A DNA stretch of 64,000 nucleotides from Lewinellaceae bacterium (GCA_020636195.1 JACJYH010000002.1:124001-188000), one strand, 5' to 3'. Numbered from the stretch's first letter, positions 26,159 through 35,978 are shown. Program-made: numbers and translations. The notes: a model not told the origin generated them from the sequence alone.

Positions 26159-26722
26159 ATGCCCTACTTTAAGATTTTCTTATTGCTATTTCTCTTCATT
26201 CACATCTCTTTTTCTCCCAATACAGAGGTTCCTATCGGCTCTAAAATCGATGAATATCAAGGGGTTTCCATTTATTACAATGGGCATGACTTTAAAAAAG
26301 TTTCAGGTAGGAATGTGACAGCCGATGGTTATAACCTAGGATTGAGATACCAATGTGTGGAATTGGTAAAGCGTTATTACTACGAAAGGTTTCACCATAA
26401 GATGCCCAATGCTTATGGCAATGCTAAGGATTTTTTTGATAAATCATTGGGAGACAAAGGCTTTAATAAGAAACGAGGGATGATGCAGTACCGCAATGTA
26501 AGAGAATATCAGCCTAAAGTCGATGATCTCTTAGTGTATGATGCCTATGAGGGCAATTCCTTTGGACATGTTGCCATTATTTCCGAAGTGACAGAGACTG
26601 ATGTTGAGATTGTACAGCAAAATATGGGATTGAAAACAAGGTTGAGAATTCCATTGGTGCATTTTTATCAATACTGGACGATTGCAGATTACAATATTTT
26701 GGGTTGGTTGCGGATGGAGTAG
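26159..26722 (+). CDS. CHAP-domain amidase, exported
   Basis: 187 residues from the preferred ATG, which opens a signal peptide (YFKIFLLLFLFIHISFS). The rest is one CHAP domain: the catalytic Cys in LGLRYQCVELVKRYY, the His in FGHVAIISEV and the polar third residue in EIVQQNMG. CHAP enzymes cut peptidoglycan peptides or glutathionylspermidine. An extracytoplasmic role in cell-wall cleavage is likely. It stands alone. Confidence 0.86.
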   Translation: MPYFKIFLLLFLFIHISFSPNTEVPIGSKIDEYQGVSIYYNGHDFKKVSGRNVTADGYNLGLRYQCVELVKRYYYERFHHKMPNAYGNAKDFFDKSLGDKGFNKKRGMMQYRNVREYQPKVDDLLVYDAYEGNSFGHVAIISEVTETDVEIVQQNMGLKTRLRIPLVHFYQYWTIADYNILGWLRME

Positions 26723-26870
26723 CTTTTAGTAAACATTAACAATGGAGTGAAACTAAATGAAGGAGCTGGTGCGTTTTTGTAATAGATGTCATGAAATAGT
26801 TGATTTCTTGCGTCAATCAAACATATTTAGCAGATGACCATCATCTGATTTATCAAAATAAACCAACAAA

Positions 26871-28652
26871 GTGAAATCATATTTTAATATTTCCATTATC
26901 ATCATTCTTTCTTGGATGCATGTTGCGGCACAGGGATTATCTGTTTCTGTAGAAGATTCCACCATGATGATCAGCCGTTTTGAAAAAATTCAACCACAGC
27001 TCAAAGTCAATAATATTGTCGTCGATGAAAAAAATATTATTTGGTTGGCCACCAATGATGGGTTGAAAGAGACATTGGGAGATGGCAGTAAATTGAATAC
27101 CTATCTCGATGGTCTCAATGTGATCGATGTGATCACAGACAAAAGAAATAATGTCTTTGCAGCCACAGAAAACGCCATTTACAATGTAAGATCTGGAGAA
27201 AAATATCCCATTCCTGTAGATGGTGTTAAGATCAAAGATATGGCGATGTACGAAGGTACTTTGTGGGTGGGCACGGACATGGGTTTGCATAACCTCATCC
27301 TATCCACCGGAAAGTATAAAAGCTATACCACGAAAAATTCAAAACTAGAATCTGATAAAATCAACTTTGTCCACGCCGATAAACACAAAGTGTTGTGGGT
27401 AGGAACCGACAACGGTTATTTAAGAATAGAAGATGGGAAATGGTCGCTCAAAGATAAAAAGTATAAAATGTTGGCGACCTATGAAAATCAGGAAGGCCAG
27501 TGGATCATCAGCAACAATGATTTGGTGCTCGTCAGTCCATTTAATCGTTTGTATCCTGTGAAACTTGATGCGTCACAATTTAAGGGAAATATCAATAATT
27601 TTGTCATCGATTCCAAAGGAAGGATTTACATCGCTTCTGATGTTTTAGTGAGGTACGACCCTTACAAAAATACTAATACCACATACTCCAATGATGCGTC
27701 ACTATTGAGCAAAGCGGCACTGAGTCTTGGGGTGGATAAAAATGACAATGTATGGATTGGCACAGATGGCGTTGGCTTTTACAAGTTGCTTTTTGGAGAT
27801 GTACTACAAGAGCAAGTGAACGCTGTCGTCATCACAGAGAGCAATGTGGATTGTCATGGCAATGCAACGGGAGCACTAAAAGTGAATGTTTCAGGTGGTA
27901 CAAAGCCATACAAGTATGCTTGGAGCTCCGGAAATGAAACCGGATCTCGTATCAGTGGTTTGAAGGCCGGAAAATATGAAGTGACGGTCACAGATAAAAC
28001 CCAAAATACAGCCGTGGCTGAAGTTGTCCTCACAGAGCCTGAACCGATTAGCATTGACCTTGTAAAAAATGAAAGAGTCAAAAATCCTGAGAGTCCTGAT
28101 GGGATTCTTGAGATCGATGTGAAAGGTGGTAATGGCAATTTTGCCTATATTTGGACAAATGGCTCCAAGAATAAAAACATTTACAATGCTATTTCTGGGC
28201 CGCATACAGTCAAAGTCATAGACAGTAAAGGTTGTGAAAGCATGGCTACCTATCTCGTGAAAAGGGAGAAATTTATACCGGATTTAGAGATTACAAAAAT
28301 TTCAGTAGGTCAGAAACTTAGAATCAATGAGCTCAACTTTGACGCGGACAGTTCAGCCATCACACAGGCCAATTATGATGTGCTTCAGGAAGTGCTGGAT
28401 TTCTTGGAAGAGAACCCACATGTAAGAGTGGAAATAGGAGGGCACACAAACACCATCCCACCACATGAATATTGTGACAAACTATCCACAGAAAGAGCAC
28501 GGAACGTCGCTAAATTTTTGACCGACAGAGGTATCCCATCCAAACGAGTCTCTTATAAGGGATATGGAAAGAGAGAACCATTGACGGATAGCACTTCCGC
28601 ACAAGGCAAAGCTAGAAACCAAAGGGTGGAAATAAAAATAGTGGATATCTAA
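26871..28652 (+). CDS. OmpA-family protein with β-propeller and SprB-like repeats
   Basis: A 593-residue exported protein starting at GTG, immediately followed by a signal peptide (ends HVAAQG). Residues about 45-305 are propeller repeats of the two-component-regulator type (LWVGTDMGL, LWVGTDNGYL, VWIGTDGVGFYKL). Two SprB-like repeats follow (GNATGALKVNVSGGTKPYKYAW at about 330, and PDGILEIDVKGGNGNFAYIW at about 410). The last 110 residues are an OmpA-like peptidoglycan-binding domain with GGHTN and the LSTERARNVAKFL and GKARNQRVEI motifs. It probably ties a surface module to the cell wall. SprB repeats are linked with gliding and T9SS proteins in this phylum. Confidence 0.87.
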   Translation: MKSYFNISIIIILSWMHVAAQGLSVSVEDSTMMISRFEKIQPQLKVNNIVVDEKNIIWLATNDGLKETLGDGSKLNTYLDGLNVIDVITDKRNNVFAATENAIYNVRSGEKYPIPVDGVKIKDMAMYEGTLWVGTDMGLHNLILSTGKYKSYTTKNSKLESDKINFVHADKHKVLWVGTDNGYLRIEDGKWSLKDKKYKMLATYENQEGQWIISNNDLVLVSPFNRLYPVKLDASQFKGNINNFVIDSKGRIYIASDVLVRYDPYKNTNTTYSNDASLLSKAALSLGVDKNDNVWIGTDGVGFYKLLFGDVLQEQVNAVVITESNVDCHGNATGALKVNVSGGTKPYKYAWSSGNETGSRISGLKAGKYEVTVTDKTQNTAVAEVVLTEPEPISIDLVKNERVKNPESPDGILEIDVKGGNGNFAYIWTNGSKNKNIYNAISGPHTVKVIDSKGCESMATYLVKREKFIPDLEITKISVGQKLRINELNFDADSSAITQANYDVLQEVLDFLEENPHVRVEIGGHTNTIPPHEYCDKLSTERARNVAKFLTDRGIPSKRVSYKGYGKREPLTDSTSAQGKARNQRVEIKIVDI

Positions 28653-29682
28653 TTCATTTATATTATTGTATAAGTGTTGTTCCGGTGTAACCAATAGGAC
28701 TTTTTTCACATCACATCGGAAAGGATTTACATCAGTATGCTTTAAATGATGCTCAGCCTCAAAGAGTGTTGGACTTTACTTTTTTCCATTGCAAAGAAAT
28801 AGTATCTGGTGTATTTTGTTTGTATTTAAAAGTACAGTAAATGAAACGTGGACACTAAATTTCTGCAATTTTTCACCTTTCTACAATTTGGTATTCACAG
28901 GGAAAAGCAATGTGCATAAGATTCAATTGCGATATGTGCAAATTATTTTGGATAAATGGAAGGTAAAAGTTAGGGTATTAATAGGGGGTTAGACCCTGAC
29001 AAAAAACCATGATATAGGGCATAGTCGGCTTATATACGGGTTATATACGGGTTATAGTCGGGTTATAGTCGGGTTAATAGGGCAAATATGCAATCTTGAA
29101 AGTTTGGTAGTAGAGATGAGTAGAAAATTTACAATGTACTGTAAATCAATACTATGTAAATAAACTGAACAATTTTTATTTTTTGGTAGTACAAGAGGGA
29201 TAGTATCTGAATCAGAGCATTTATTTGTGAGCGAAACCGATGGATTATGTCCAACTGGGCTTTTGCATAATTTGCAAATTCGTGTGTAGATTATTATTTG
29301 AAATAAATTCAAGGTAATGTTAAAAAATCCATTTTCATAGGGTAAAGACAACAGTATAGATGCGCTTAAAAGAGGGCGAAATATCGTTCATAAATGATCA
29401 GTATATTATGGAGGAGATACCAACCTAAAAATGATAAAGCAGGAAAAATGAATAATTTTATCTTTTATATGTTAAAATTCTATGTGTAGCTATATTTGAA
29501 TCAATGTTGAACACAAAATATAATTATGTAATATGAAAATTACCCAAAATGGGGTATTGGAATTATGAAAAAAAAAAAATGATCTTTGTCCCGTTAAAGA
29601 AATTCCGGCGAAACATATTGACCCCGATGATGAAGACGCAATTTCTGTGAATTATTTTTTTAACTTTATTAATTTTGTAGTT
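28653..29682. other. AT-rich gene-poor stretch
   Basis: About 1 kb without a supportable gene. It contains the 11-base tandem repeat listed separately, a run of twelve A at 29,570-29,581 and, just before the lipoprotein gene, a TAATTTTG box (29,670-29,677) that lies too near the ATG to be a usual promoter. Short open frames are present but look like chance. Confidence 0.6.
29021..29082 (+). repeat. Short tandem repeat, 11-base unit
   Basis: Two copies of TTATATACGGG are followed by two of TTATAGTCGGG, with partial units before (ATAGTCGGC) and after (TTAATAGGG). Confidence 0.85.
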
Positions 29683-31695
29683 ATGAAAACATTTTTTCGT
29701 TTTAGGTCTTTTGGCTTTATTATTTTACTTCTGGCATTTGTGATGGGTTGTCAAAGAGACGACATTGACCACTCTTTGATCTCTGGGCCTGAACCTGTGA
29801 CCTTAAGGAGTTCTGGATCGATAGCTGAATTTGAGAGTGCTTTTAATTCAGCAAAGGCAAAGTATTCCAATGACAACCAACCATTTGCGCATCCGTTGTG
29901 GCATGAATTAGATATTAACTCAGTTGTGCCCACAACATATAAAGGTTTGAAATCATTGTTGGTTAATGTTAAGAATAGTCCACTGATTTGTAGCAGGTGG
30001 GTAAAAAATCAAATTTTAATTGTAAAAAACAACTCTGGGGTATTTCAATTTTATAATGTAATTTATGTTGCTGATCCTGAGTACTATACTTCAAAAAATG
30101 TTGATCCAAACTTTTTTAACTTTGTTGGATATATTGGTATTTTTGATCCCGAAAAATCGGAGGTAGAATCTTTTTCGGTGTATGAAGACGAAATTATTGA
30201 TAAAGTTGTTGCACCTTACATTGAAAATGATCCTGACATACTTGAAGACGATAATATTGAGCAGGGAAGAATAATATATGAGGAACTTGGAGATGGGGGA
30301 GATTCAGGCCCAGGTGATGAAAATGATTGTTTTAGTTTTAGAATAAAAATTCGTGAAAGAATTAGTAATTTTTTTAATAAAATATCAAAAGGCATAAATT
30401 CGTATGGTAGTAGCCTTGTAAGATTTATAACTGGAGGTAAAAATGGTAGTTTAGGTTCTGGTACAGGAACTGGTACATACGGATCGTTTTTTTGGGGTGG
30501 CGGACCATTGTCTGGTGGTGGAGGCAATGCTTGGAACGGAAATGGTGGTGACATCGGCGGAGGAGGAAGCATAACTAGTACAAGCTTGCTTTGTGCAACT
30601 CCAAGTAATTTTTGGGCTCAATATCACTTTCTTACTAAAAAGAATTACAACAATGCATTGGATAAGTTTCTGAAAGAATATGGATATATTCTATGTGGAA
30701 ACCCATATGTCTCATATCATCCTTGTGATGTTTCTTATGAAGAGTTACTATGTTACGCAGATAGTCAAAATTGTTTCGCTTCTGATATCCCATCAGAAGA
30801 AAATTTTATGGATTGTCTGCAAGGGGCTTTTTCAGAACTCGAATTTCACAAATGTATGAGTAGTGCATCTCCTGAATTTTTAGAATTTCTAGAAAGCAGT
30901 CATTTTATAGACCCATGTTCTGGAGATGATATAGATACTGAAAACTACCTCCGCAAGATGTGTAGCGAAGGAATGGAGATGAACGAAGAAAACCTTCTGA
31001 AGGAGATGGATGGAGTGGAGAAGATAATTCCTGATCAAAGTTTTATGAACTGTCCAAAATTAAAATGTGTTTATAACGCAATTGCAAAACAAAATAATAG
31101 CTTATGGTGTAACACAATAGCTAATTTTTACAATTTTGACAACGCTGACCTAATTTTACAGATAGGTGGAGGTAAAAACACTATACCATCAGATTATTTT
31201 ACAGCAGACCCAAGAAAGAAAGGCGTTACTGGAATAAACGATAAAGGCCAAGTAGTAATCGCATTTAATCCTAAATGGTGTGATTCTGACCAACCATTAT
31301 TAATTGCAACCACAATATTGCATGAAGGCATCCACGCAGAAATTTGGCGGTATATGAAAGAAAATTGGACATTAGGAGATTGGCCAGATGATGTGAATCA
31401 ATCATCAAGTGAAGAAACATTTAAAAAACTCTTTGAACTTTGTTGTACATCTTCAAATTTAGATAACCAACATAACCTTATGCTTGAACAGTGGATTGAC
31501 CAATTGGCTAAGGGAGTATGGGAATTTAATGGAAAGCAAGGCTCTCCAGAAGATTATAAATATTTAGTAATACAAGGTATTTGGAATGAAAAAGATGACT
31601 GCTCAACTAATTTGATTTCACCTTTAGAGTATAGTAAATTGAGAGATAAATTTTTAAATATTCCTAACTATTTTACTTTTGACAAATGCGAATAA
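29683..31695 (+). CDS. Large lipoprotein with Gly-rich linker and HEGIH putative metallopeptidase domain
   Basis: 670 residues from ATG. It begins with a lipoprotein signal (LLLAFVMGC). Residues about 30-200 form an unrecognised domain. A linker rich in Gly (GSLGSGTGTGTYGSFF to GGGGS) spans about residues 260-305. The C-terminal 350 residues are Cys-rich (CGNPYVSYHPCDVSYEELLC) and end in a domain with TTILHEGIHAEIWRYMKEN: an HExxH zinc site preceded by hydrophobic residues, as in zincin peptidases. A third metal ligand cannot be assigned by eye. It overlaps the next lipoprotein gene by 10 bases. Composition is AT-rich. It may be a surface effector or self-acting protease; the function is unknown. 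Confidence 0.65.
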   Translation: MKTFFRFRSFGFIILLLAFVMGCQRDDIDHSLISGPEPVTLRSSGSIAEFESAFNSAKAKYSNDNQPFAHPLWHELDINSVVPTTYKGLKSLLVNVKNSPLICSRWVKNQILIVKNNSGVFQFYNVIYVADPEYYTSKNVDPNFFNFVGYIGIFDPEKSEVESFSVYEDEIIDKVVAPYIENDPDILEDDNIEQGRIIYEELGDGGDSGPGDENDCFSFRIKIRERISNFFNKISKGINSYGSSLVRFITGGKNGSLGSGTGTGTYGSFFWGGGPLSGGGGNAWNGNGGDIGGGGSITSTSLLCATPSNFWAQYHFLTKKNYNNALDKFLKEYGYILCGNPYVSYHPCDVSYEELLCYADSQNCFASDIPSEENFMDCLQGAFSELEFHKCMSSASPEFLEFLESSHFIDPCSGDDIDTENYLRKMCSEGMEMNEENLLKEMDGVEKIIPDQSFMNCPKLKCVYNAIAKQNNSLWCNTIANFYNFDNADLILQIGGGKNTIPSDYFTADPRKKGVTGINDKGQVVIAFNPKWCDSDQPLLIATTILHEGIHAEIWRYMKENWTLGDWPDDVNQSSSEETFKKLFELCCTSSNLDNQHNLMLEQWIDQLAKGVWEFNGKQGSPEDYKYLVIQGIWNEKDDCSTNLISPLEYSKLRDKFLNIPNYFTFDKCE

Positions 31696-32186
31696 TAAAT
31701 ATTATTATGATTTTTTTATTTTACCAATCATGTGGCACCAACAATGATTTAAGTAAACACTTACCAAATCAAATATGTGAAATTATAAATGTTGTAAATA
31801 ACAAATATTCATTTCATATAGATTCTACTACAAATACGTGTGGGCTTTTAAATGATGTATACGTTTATTTCCCTAAGGGTAGTACTTTTAACGGATGCCA
31901 TATATATTTAAATGACGATAGCTTCAAATGTGACTATATAACTTTCAAATTATTAAAAAATCGTGATGAATTTAAAGTTAATAAGTATAGATATTTTACT
32001 GCAATTGGAATTAAATATTTAACAGAAGATGGAAATTCAGTTATCTTTTTGAGAGGGACCGATGAATTGTTTCAAAGGCCAGGGGCGGCAGTTGGTTTAG
32101 ATTTCTCAACTAGTGAAAACTATTATATGAGTAAAATAAATGGTGCATGGCAAATAGATTCTCTAGTTCATGATATACGGTTATAA
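31686..32186 (+). CDS. Small lipoprotein, unknown function
   Basis: 166 residues. A short signal (IIMIFLFYQSC) gives a lipobox-like cysteine. The remainder has no family I can name; it is predicted β-rich with three more Cys (NQIC, TNTCGLL, FNGC). The start overlaps the HEGIH lipoprotein gene by 10 bases, so the two are translationally coupled. That coupling makes it a candidate partner, for instance an inhibitor or immunity protein (inference). A terminator follows 60 bases later. Confidence 0.6.
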   Translation: MRIINIIMIFLFYQSCGTNNDLSKHLPNQICEIINVVNNKYSFHIDSTTNTCGLLNDVYVYFPKGSTFNGCHIYLNDDSFKCDYITFKLLKNRDEFKVNKYRYFTAIGIKYLTEDGNSVIFLRGTDELFQRPGAAVGLDFSTSENYYMSKINGAWQIDSLVHDIRL

Positions 32187-32245
32187 CCACCTGATTTTAA
32201 AGTTTATTGAACTTATTCAATTAATAAAGTCAAATCTACCTTAAT

Positions 32246-32279
32246 AACGCATCATTCCAAAAACAGTGGTGCGTTTTTT
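32246..32279 (+). terminator. Terminator after the lipoprotein pair
   Basis: A 9-bp stem (AACGCATCA/TGGTGCGTT, one G:U), a 12-base loop and six T. The duplicated segment begins directly after it. Confidence 0.75.
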
Positions 32280-32456
32280 AATAATACCACAACTTGATTT
32301 TTTAAGCTTATGTCCGTCATCTTTACACGATTTTGTATGCACAAATATATTTCAAACATAATCCCAAAAATTGTACTTTTTTTCTGACCTGAGCAGTTAC
32401 ATAATATTAAAGCAAAATTTTGTCAATAATATTCTGAATAACCCAAATACTATAAA

Positions 32457-32975
32457 ATGTTCAAACTAAATTCTGTACTGATGGTTTGCCTTTTGACTTT
32501 CAATTGTACATTACAAAAAGATAGAAATTTCATAGGCAACTCTATCACGCCAAGGTCAATTTTTAAGGGATTCCTAGCAAGATACATAAAAGTTGAAGAT
32601 CATAAGAATGTATGTGTTTGCAAAGGATTTCAAAATGATGTCAATGACCCATCTTTTTTCATCAGAAAATATTCGCCAATGTATCTTGATGATGATAGCT
32701 TTATTAATTCACAGTGGTTAAAAAATAGCTACACAAAAAGATTTTCCAATGTTCATAATTGTAATGGATACCAACGTAATATTGACAATTCTCCAAATGA
32801 AAGTAATGGAATCATTTTGAAGTTGTCTAAGTTTTACTTTTTTAAAAATAACACTGGATTTTTTATTGCATCCCAGGCTTGTGAATCGTGTGAAGAAGCA
32901 AACATTTACGGTTTTAAACTTGATTCAAGCAATAGCGTTGTAGTAGAGTTATTGTCACCCTATTTCATTGATTGA
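32457..32975 (+). CDS. Cys-rich small exported protein, unknown function (copy A)
   Basis: 172 residues with a lipoprotein-like start (LMVCLLTFNC). The body contains several Cys pairs (VCVCKGF, ASQACESCEEANIYG) and a YLDDDSFINSQWL segment. No known family is recognised. Copy B carries the same gene broken by a stop. A 114-residue lipoprotein gene follows 27 bases later, in the same order as in copy B. Confidence 0.6.
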   Translation: MFKLNSVLMVCLLTFNCTLQKDRNFIGNSITPRSIFKGFLARYIKVEDHKNVCVCKGFQNDVNDPSFFIRKYSPMYLDDDSFINSQWLKNSYTKRFSNVHNCNGYQRNIDNSPNESNGIILKLSKFYFFKNNTGFFIASQACESCEEANIYGFKLDSSNSVVVELLSPYFID

Positions 32976-33002
32976 ATAGTGTATTTCTTCAAATGACTGC
33001 TC

Positions 33003-33347
33003 ATGCATAAATTAGTTTTTTTAGGTTTAACGGTAATATTACTTCAAAGCTGTGCCGAAACTGGGCATTTTGATGTTGATTTTGCAAGAGACCAAAATTC
33101 AATCAAAATGAAACCTACTAGGTATCTGACAACATTTAATTTGATAGAAATAGAAGGTGAAATAGATTGCAATGTAAATATCCTTATCCCAGGAGAAAAT
33201 ATGATAATTTTAGAAGCGGGAGAAATAAATTATTCTAAGCGCCATGAATGGTTTGATAGTGGTAAAACAATTCAAATATTACATAACGGATGTAGTAGCA
33301 AATCCCACTTAAGAATTTATTACAATTATACCGCTTCTTATTGGTGA
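33003..33347 (+). CDS. Small lipoprotein, unknown function (copy A)
   Basis: 114 residues with a clear lipoprotein signal (LTVILLQSC). The mature part is a small β-rich domain (NLIEIEGEIDCNVNILIPGE, NMIILEAGEINYSK). It differs from the copy B protein at only two residues, so the pair is either recently duplicated or kept alike. Function unknown. Confidence 0.65.
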   Translation: MHKLVFLGLTVILLQSCAETGHFDVDFARDQNSIKMKPTRYLTTFNLIEIEGEIDCNVNILIPGENMIILEAGEINYSKRHEWFDSGKTIQILHNGCSSKSHLRIYYNYTASYW

Positions 33348-33381
33348 CAATAAATTTGGTATAACAAAGCTTTGAAAGGGA

Positions 33382-33402
33382 GCGAGCCCTATTGGGACTC
33401 GC
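33382..33402 (+). ncRNA. Conserved hairpin after the 114-residue lipoprotein gene (copy A)
   Basis: GCGAG and CTCGC enclose CCCTATTGGGA, giving a two-part stem with a TATT loop. In copy B two stem pairs are changed on both sides while pairing is kept. No T-run follows, so it is not a standard terminator. It may be an RNA processing or stability element. Confidence 0.4.
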
Positions 33403-33628
33403 CCTCTTCAATGCAAACCATCAAACTGTCTAAAACTAAATTTAGTAAAATCTTGCACGCATATTACAAACATTGTATATTCGTGCATGCAATGCATACA
33501 AGGAAATAATTGAAATCTTGCTTTCCTTTTTCCACGTTATTTTAATGAACATGTGGATCAAGATAATGATGTTATGACCTCCTAATTGACTAGACTATGA
33601 TTATTAAAATAAAATGTAATTTAGGACA

Positions 33629-33715
33629 TGAAACGTAAGTCACCGGAAGAGAAAGAAAAGATTCTCAAAGAGATTGAGAAGGTGGAAATTGTAAAAGGAT
33701 TGCATCAAATTTGAT
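33629..33715 (+). pseudogene. Short MKRKSPEE frame, probably a truncated remnant
   Basis: Encodes 28 residues (MKRKSPEEKEKILKEI...VKGLHQI) and then stops. Shifting frame at the end continues FDILTTRYYD, which resembles the helix-turn-helix of transposase OrfA proteins, so a frameshifted remnant is possible. Related frames follow copy B (36,226, open for 74 codons) and the third copy (37,227, start lost). The 140 bases to the next frame hold only decayed sequence. Confidence 0.35.
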
Positions 33716-33856
33716 ATCTTAACTACAAGGTATTATGATTGATCACATTTTTATCTTACATTGGCAAATTATTTTGAAGACTTAGCTGAGAATAATGCGC
33801 CAAAAGATGAAATCCACCATTATATCATGCTTTAGTATGATAATATAATTGACAAA

Positions 33857-34075
33857 ATGGCACTTACTCTTTACGAAATGTTTAATGGGGCTGCTAATGG
33901 CCTCACAGTGGAACATTTTAAAATGGTGGCTGCTAATGGACTATTTCAGGCAATGGAAGTTAATGCAGCATCAAATAATAATTTTATAAACCTGTACCTT
34001 GAGTTTGTATCGAAATATCAATCAAAAGATGCTGAATTGAAAAGTAAGAGCCTTAAAATTTTTGGTTGTGGATAA
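33857..34075 (+). CDS. Hypothetical 72-residue protein
   Basis: An open frame of unknown family with a central EHFKMVAANGLFQAMEV segment and a YLEFVSKYQSKDAELK tail. A decayed relative (HIKKVVTNGLFTVVES...GYFQDKYKNLGA) lies at 34,729, which suggests that this was once a real gene family. It overlaps the beginning of the next gene by 8-14 bases. It may itself be only a fragment. Confidence 0.35.
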   Translation: MALTLYEMFNGAANGLTVEHFKMVAANGLFQAMEVNAASNNNFINLYLEFVSKYQSKDAELKSKSLKIFGCG

Positions 34076-34739
34076 GCATATATTAATAGTATTCTTTTTG
34101 TTAACACTTTCCTATAGCTGTTTAAATCAAAATAAAAATATTAGCCAGACTAAAATTAACCATCTTACTTCAGAAGTTTTAAGATTTACAATTGAAAATA
34201 AATGTTTTAATTATAGTTCCTTTGCTTACGACTCTATACAAAATGTAATTTCTGTTTCGAATAATTTTATATTAAATATTTCAGAAGGCGATAGTATTGT
34301 TAATCTTGATTTAAAAAATTTTTTAAAAAATTCAGATTCCACATTTATTAAATCTGATACGTTTAAAATCAATAATTGGGGTAATAAACAAGTGATAATG
34401 AGTGATTTTAATGAAATTAACTCGGGATGGGACTTTCAATATATCTTGGCAAAAAAAATTAATGGTACATCTAAAATTAAAGATATACGAAGCTTTATAT
34501 TTTCAAAACCGTATATGGTTAACGTAAAAGATGGACATGAAATTCTGTTCAAAGTTATGAGATTCTTCGAAAATCCTGTCGAGTTCCAATACGTTTTAGT
34601 TTTAACGGACAAATTTTTCAATATTAAAAAAATTGAATGTTTGGAAAATGGCAAGCAAATATTCATGCCCATGCCTCCATGGGAATATTATGATAATCAA
34701 GAACAAATTTATCCTGATACCACGTATTATGATTGGTAG
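34068..34739 (+). CDS. Exported lipoprotein-like protein, unknown function
   Basis: About 223 residues from GTG; a TTG two codons earlier is also possible and no ATG is available. The N-terminus has a hydrophobic segment ending LTLSYSC, a lipobox-like site. The body is Asn/Ile/Lys-rich with no recognised domain (GWDFQYILAKK, FEYVLVL-type β segments, a Pro-rich FMPMPPWEYY end). Very AT-rich. It lies between the two duplicated segments. Confidence 0.5.
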   Translation: MDKHILIVFFLLTLSYSCLNQNKNISQTKINHLTSEVLRFTIENKCFNYSSFAYDSIQNVISVSNNFILNISEGDSIVNLDLKNFLKNSDSTFIKSDTFKINNWGNKQVIMSDFNEINSGWDFQYILAKKINGTSKIKDIRSFIFSKPYMVNVKDGHEILFKVMRFFENPVEFQYVLVLTDKFFNIKKIECLENGKQIFMPMPPWEYYDNQEQIYPDTTYYDW

Positions 34740-34896
34740 AAATTTTGCTGTGAAGCATATTAAGAAGGTGGTTACTAATGGACTTTTTACTGTAGTGGAA
34801 AGTCATCAAGCACCTGATTATCCAACTCATCTTACTTTATCTGGATATTTTCAAGATAAGTATAAAAATTTGGGTGCAGTACATACCATAACTTGA
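34729..34896 (+). pseudogene. Decayed relative of the 72-residue protein
   Basis: A 55-codon frame. Its HIKKVVTNGLF and SGYFQDKYKNLGA parts align with HFKMVAANGLF and YLEFVSKYQSKDAE of the protein at 33,857. It lacks the front part and runs into copy B. Confidence 0.3.
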
Positions 34897-35054
34897 TTTT
34901 TTAAGCTTATTTCCGTCATCTTTACACGATCGTATAACACAAATACATTTCAAATATAATCCCAAAAATTGTATTTTTTTTCTGTCCTGATCTGTTACAT
35001 ACAATTAAAGCAAAATTTTGTCAATAATATTTTGAATAACCCAAATACTATAAA

Positions 35055-35573
35055 ATGTTCAAACTAAATTCTGTACTGATGGTTTGGCTTTTGACTTTCA
35101 ATTGTACATTACAAAAAGATTGAAATTTCATAAGAAACTCTATCACGCCAAGGTCAATTTTTAAGGGATTCCTAACAAGATACATAAAAGTTGAAGATCA
35201 TAAGAATGTATGTGTATGCAAAGGATTTCAAAATGATGTCAATGACCCATCTTTTTTCATCAGAAAATATGCGCCAATGTATCTTGATGATGATAGCTTT
35301 ATTAATTCACAGTGGTTAAAAAATAGCTACACAAAAAGATTTTCCAATGTTCATAATTGTAATGGATACCATCTTGATTGTGCCAATTCTCCAAATGAAA
35401 GTAATGGAATCATTTTGAAGTTGTCTAAGTTTTACTTTTTTAAAAATAACACTGGATTTTTTTTTGCTTCCCAGGCTTGTGAATCGTGTGAAGAAGCAAA
35501 CATTTACGGTTATAAACTAGATTCAAGCAATAGCGTTGTAGTAGAGTTATTGTCACCGTATTTCATTGAATGA
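35055..35573 (+). pseudogene. Cys-rich exported protein gene broken by a stop (copy B)
   Basis: Same length and frame as the copy A gene, but codon 23 is TGA (35,121-35,123) where copy A has AGA. The remaining 150 codons stay open with few amino-acid changes, so the break is recent or an internal start (ATG at 35,277) is used. Any product from there would lack the signal peptide. Confidence 0.75.
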
Positions 35574-35600
35574 ATAGTGTATTTCTTCAAATGATTGCTC

Positions 35601-35945
35601 ATGCATAAATTAGTTTTTTTAGGTTTAACGGTAATATTACTTCAAAGCTGTGCCGAAACTGGGCATTTTGATGTTGATTTTGCAAGAGACCAAAATTCAA
35701 TCAAAATGAAACCTACTAGGTATCTGACAACATTTAATTTGATAGAAATAGAAGGTGAAATAGATTGCAATGTAAATATCCTTATCCCAGGAGAAAATAT
35801 GATAATTTTAGAAGCGGGAGAAATAAATTATTCTAAGCGCCATGAATGGTTTGATAGTGGTAAAACAATTCAAATATTACATAATGGATGTAGTAACAAA
35901 TCTCACTTAAGAATTTATTACAATTATACCTCTTCTTATTGGTGA
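35601..35945 (+). CDS. Small lipoprotein, unknown function (copy B)
   Basis: 114 residues with lipoprotein signal LTVILLQSC. It is almost identical to the copy A protein (SS to SN and TA to TS near the end). It remains intact although the gene before it is broken, which suggests it is the more important of the two or acts independently. Confidence 0.65.
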   Translation: MHKLVFLGLTVILLQSCAETGHFDVDFARDQNSIKMKPTRYLTTFNLIEIEGEIDCNVNILIPGENMIILEAGEINYSKRHEWFDSGKTIQILHNGCSNKSHLRIYYNYTSSYW

Positions 35946-35978
35946 CAATAAATTAGGTATAACAAAGCTTGAACGAGA

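Larger units (their letters stand above)
32284..33693 (+). repeat. Segmental duplication, copy A
   Basis: About 1.41 kb, from ACCACAACTTGATTTTTTAA to the start of a short MKRKSPEE reading frame. It is matched almost base for base by copy B 2.6 kb downstream and contains two lipoprotein genes, a hairpin and the short frame. Confidence 0.85.

Noticed and set aside
28789..28992. 67-codon plus-strand gene
   Set aside because: No signal, motif or conserved context; composition like the surrounding non-coding DNA.
29021..29082. Iterons of a replication origin
   Set aside because: No dnaA or rep gene, no DnaA boxes seen, and the units are too few and short.
29052..29351. 99-codon minus-strand gene
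   Set aside because: Starts beyond and runs into the tandem repeat, with no domain or promoter-like sequence to support it.
29570..29581. Phase-variable homopolymer (twelve A)
   Set aside because: It lies outside any supportable coding frame or promoter, so slippage would have no visible effect.
33382..33402. Rho-independent terminator
   Set aside because: The stem is not followed by a T-run in either duplicate; listed as a structured element instead.
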